Positions 6,419 through 6,738 of a stretch of 6,738 bases of DNA are shown one piece after another. Source of the stretch: JBNKLG01 sp050292235 (GTDB taxonomy: Bacteria > Pseudomonadota > Gammaproteobacteria > Chromatiales > Chromatiaceae); NCBI GenBank assembly GCA_050292235.1, contig JBNKLG010000111.1:1-6738 (forward strand), in the 5' to 3' direction. How positions within the stretch are numbered: position 1 is the stretch's first letter; each line of letters begins with the position of its first letter. The notes below the pieces were generated by a model that ran no database searches, was not told where the DNA came from, and was given only the letters and a program-made list of their open reading frames with translations. The translations under genes were made by a program, and so were the position numbers.

Positions 6419-6738
6419 CTAACAATCCGGGCAAAAAGTAATATTCAAATCCTGACCCTGCAAATCTGGCGGCGGTGGCGGCAGGGGATCGGATTTCCAT
6501 ACCGCCGCCTCGGCAGAGCGGTCAAAGGGGCCATTGCCGCTGCCACCCACCACCTCGGCAGAGAGGACACTGCCATCTGCTGCCAATCGTACACGCACCT
6601 TGCACTTGAGTCCCACGCCAGTATCTGGAGGCCGCTCCCAATTCTGGCGCAACACCCGATCCAAAGCATTACCATACACACTAAGCCGCTCCTGCTGGCG
6701 CCGTCCCTCTTCTGCCTCCATGGCCTGTCGCAGCTCAT
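6419..6738 (-). CDS. tolA: TolA, C-terminal domain (5' part outside window)
   Basis: The window ends inside this gene, so only the last 105 residues are seen. TolA is an inner-membrane-anchored periplasmic protein that uses the proton-driven TolQ/TolR motor to reach Pal and TolB. The visible part begins with the end of the charged helical domain II (ELRQAMEAEEGRRQQERL). Domain III follows, with the family pattern Y-x-x-A-L-x-x-V-L-x-x-N-W-x-x-P, a strand ending in LKCKVRVRLAADGSV, then SGNGPFDRSAEAAVWKSDPLPPPPPD and NITFCPDC at the end. The FD-x-S-A and PLP-x-P elements are typical of TolA C-terminal domains. Three cysteines are present, two in the last four residues, which is unusual. The stop TAG lies five bases before tolB, whose weak ribosome binding site (AGGT) overlaps it. 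The N-terminal membrane anchor lies beyond the right edge. Confidence 0.94.
   Translation of the reverse strand, partial: ELRQAMEAEEGRRQQERLSVYGNALDRVLRQNWERPPDTGVGLKCKVRVRLAADGSVLSAEVVGGSGNGPFDRSAEAAVWKSDPLPPPPPDLQGQDLNITFCPDC

Noticed and set aside
5130..6500. TolB with a 29-residue N-terminal extension
   Set aside because: The extension overlaps the tolA coding region and would bury the signal peptide; the ATG at 6413 gives a normal precursor.
1..6738. Novel defence, mobile or biosynthetic system
   Set aside because: All genes belong to known conserved families in a known synteny; no transposase, integrase, direct-repeat array or unknown gene cluster is visible.

Overview
The window reads as ordinary chromosomal sequence of a gammaproteobacterium. 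The main argument is the gene order tolA-tolB-pal-cpoB-queE-queC-tRNA-Lys, the arrangement known from Pseudomonas and relatives. A CsiV-type protein end and a receiver/GGDEF/EAL protein fit the same class. Base composition is moderate, and I see no mobile element, CRISPR array or sign of recent transfer. I cannot name the genus; a marine or sulfur-oxidising lineage is possible but is only a guess.

Layout: positions 1-284 (+) hold the 3' end of a CsiV-like periplasmic protein gene. Positions 285-598 are a non-coding leader with a few weak hairpins. Positions 599-2326 (+) encode a 575-residue response regulator whose output is a degenerate GGDEF domain followed by a complete EAL (cyclic-di-GMP phosphodiesterase) domain. 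A compact bidirectional hairpin terminator (2325-2360) separates it from everything to the right, which is transcribed leftward. In transcription order from the right edge these minus-strand genes are tolA (partial), tolB, pal, cpoB, queE, queC and tRNA-Lys(UUU). The tRNA seems to have its own sigma70-type promoter in the 45-base gap after queC.

How it works together: TolA, TolB, Pal and CpoB are parts of the Tol-Pal envelope machine, which constricts the outer membrane during division and links it to peptidoglycan synthesis. QueE and QueC make the 7-deazaguanine precursor of queuosine (CDG, then preQ0). The pal/cpoB, cpoB/queE and queE/queC junctions each overlap by one or two bases, so translational coupling of envelope and queuosine genes is likely.

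I found no convincing undescribed system. The points most worth a second look are the GGDEF domain, which has lost its catalytic motif (SGNRF) but keeps an RxxD inhibitory-site motif beside an intact EAL domain; the TTG start and tight coupling of queE to cpoB; and the GC-rich-discriminator promoter of the tRNA gene.
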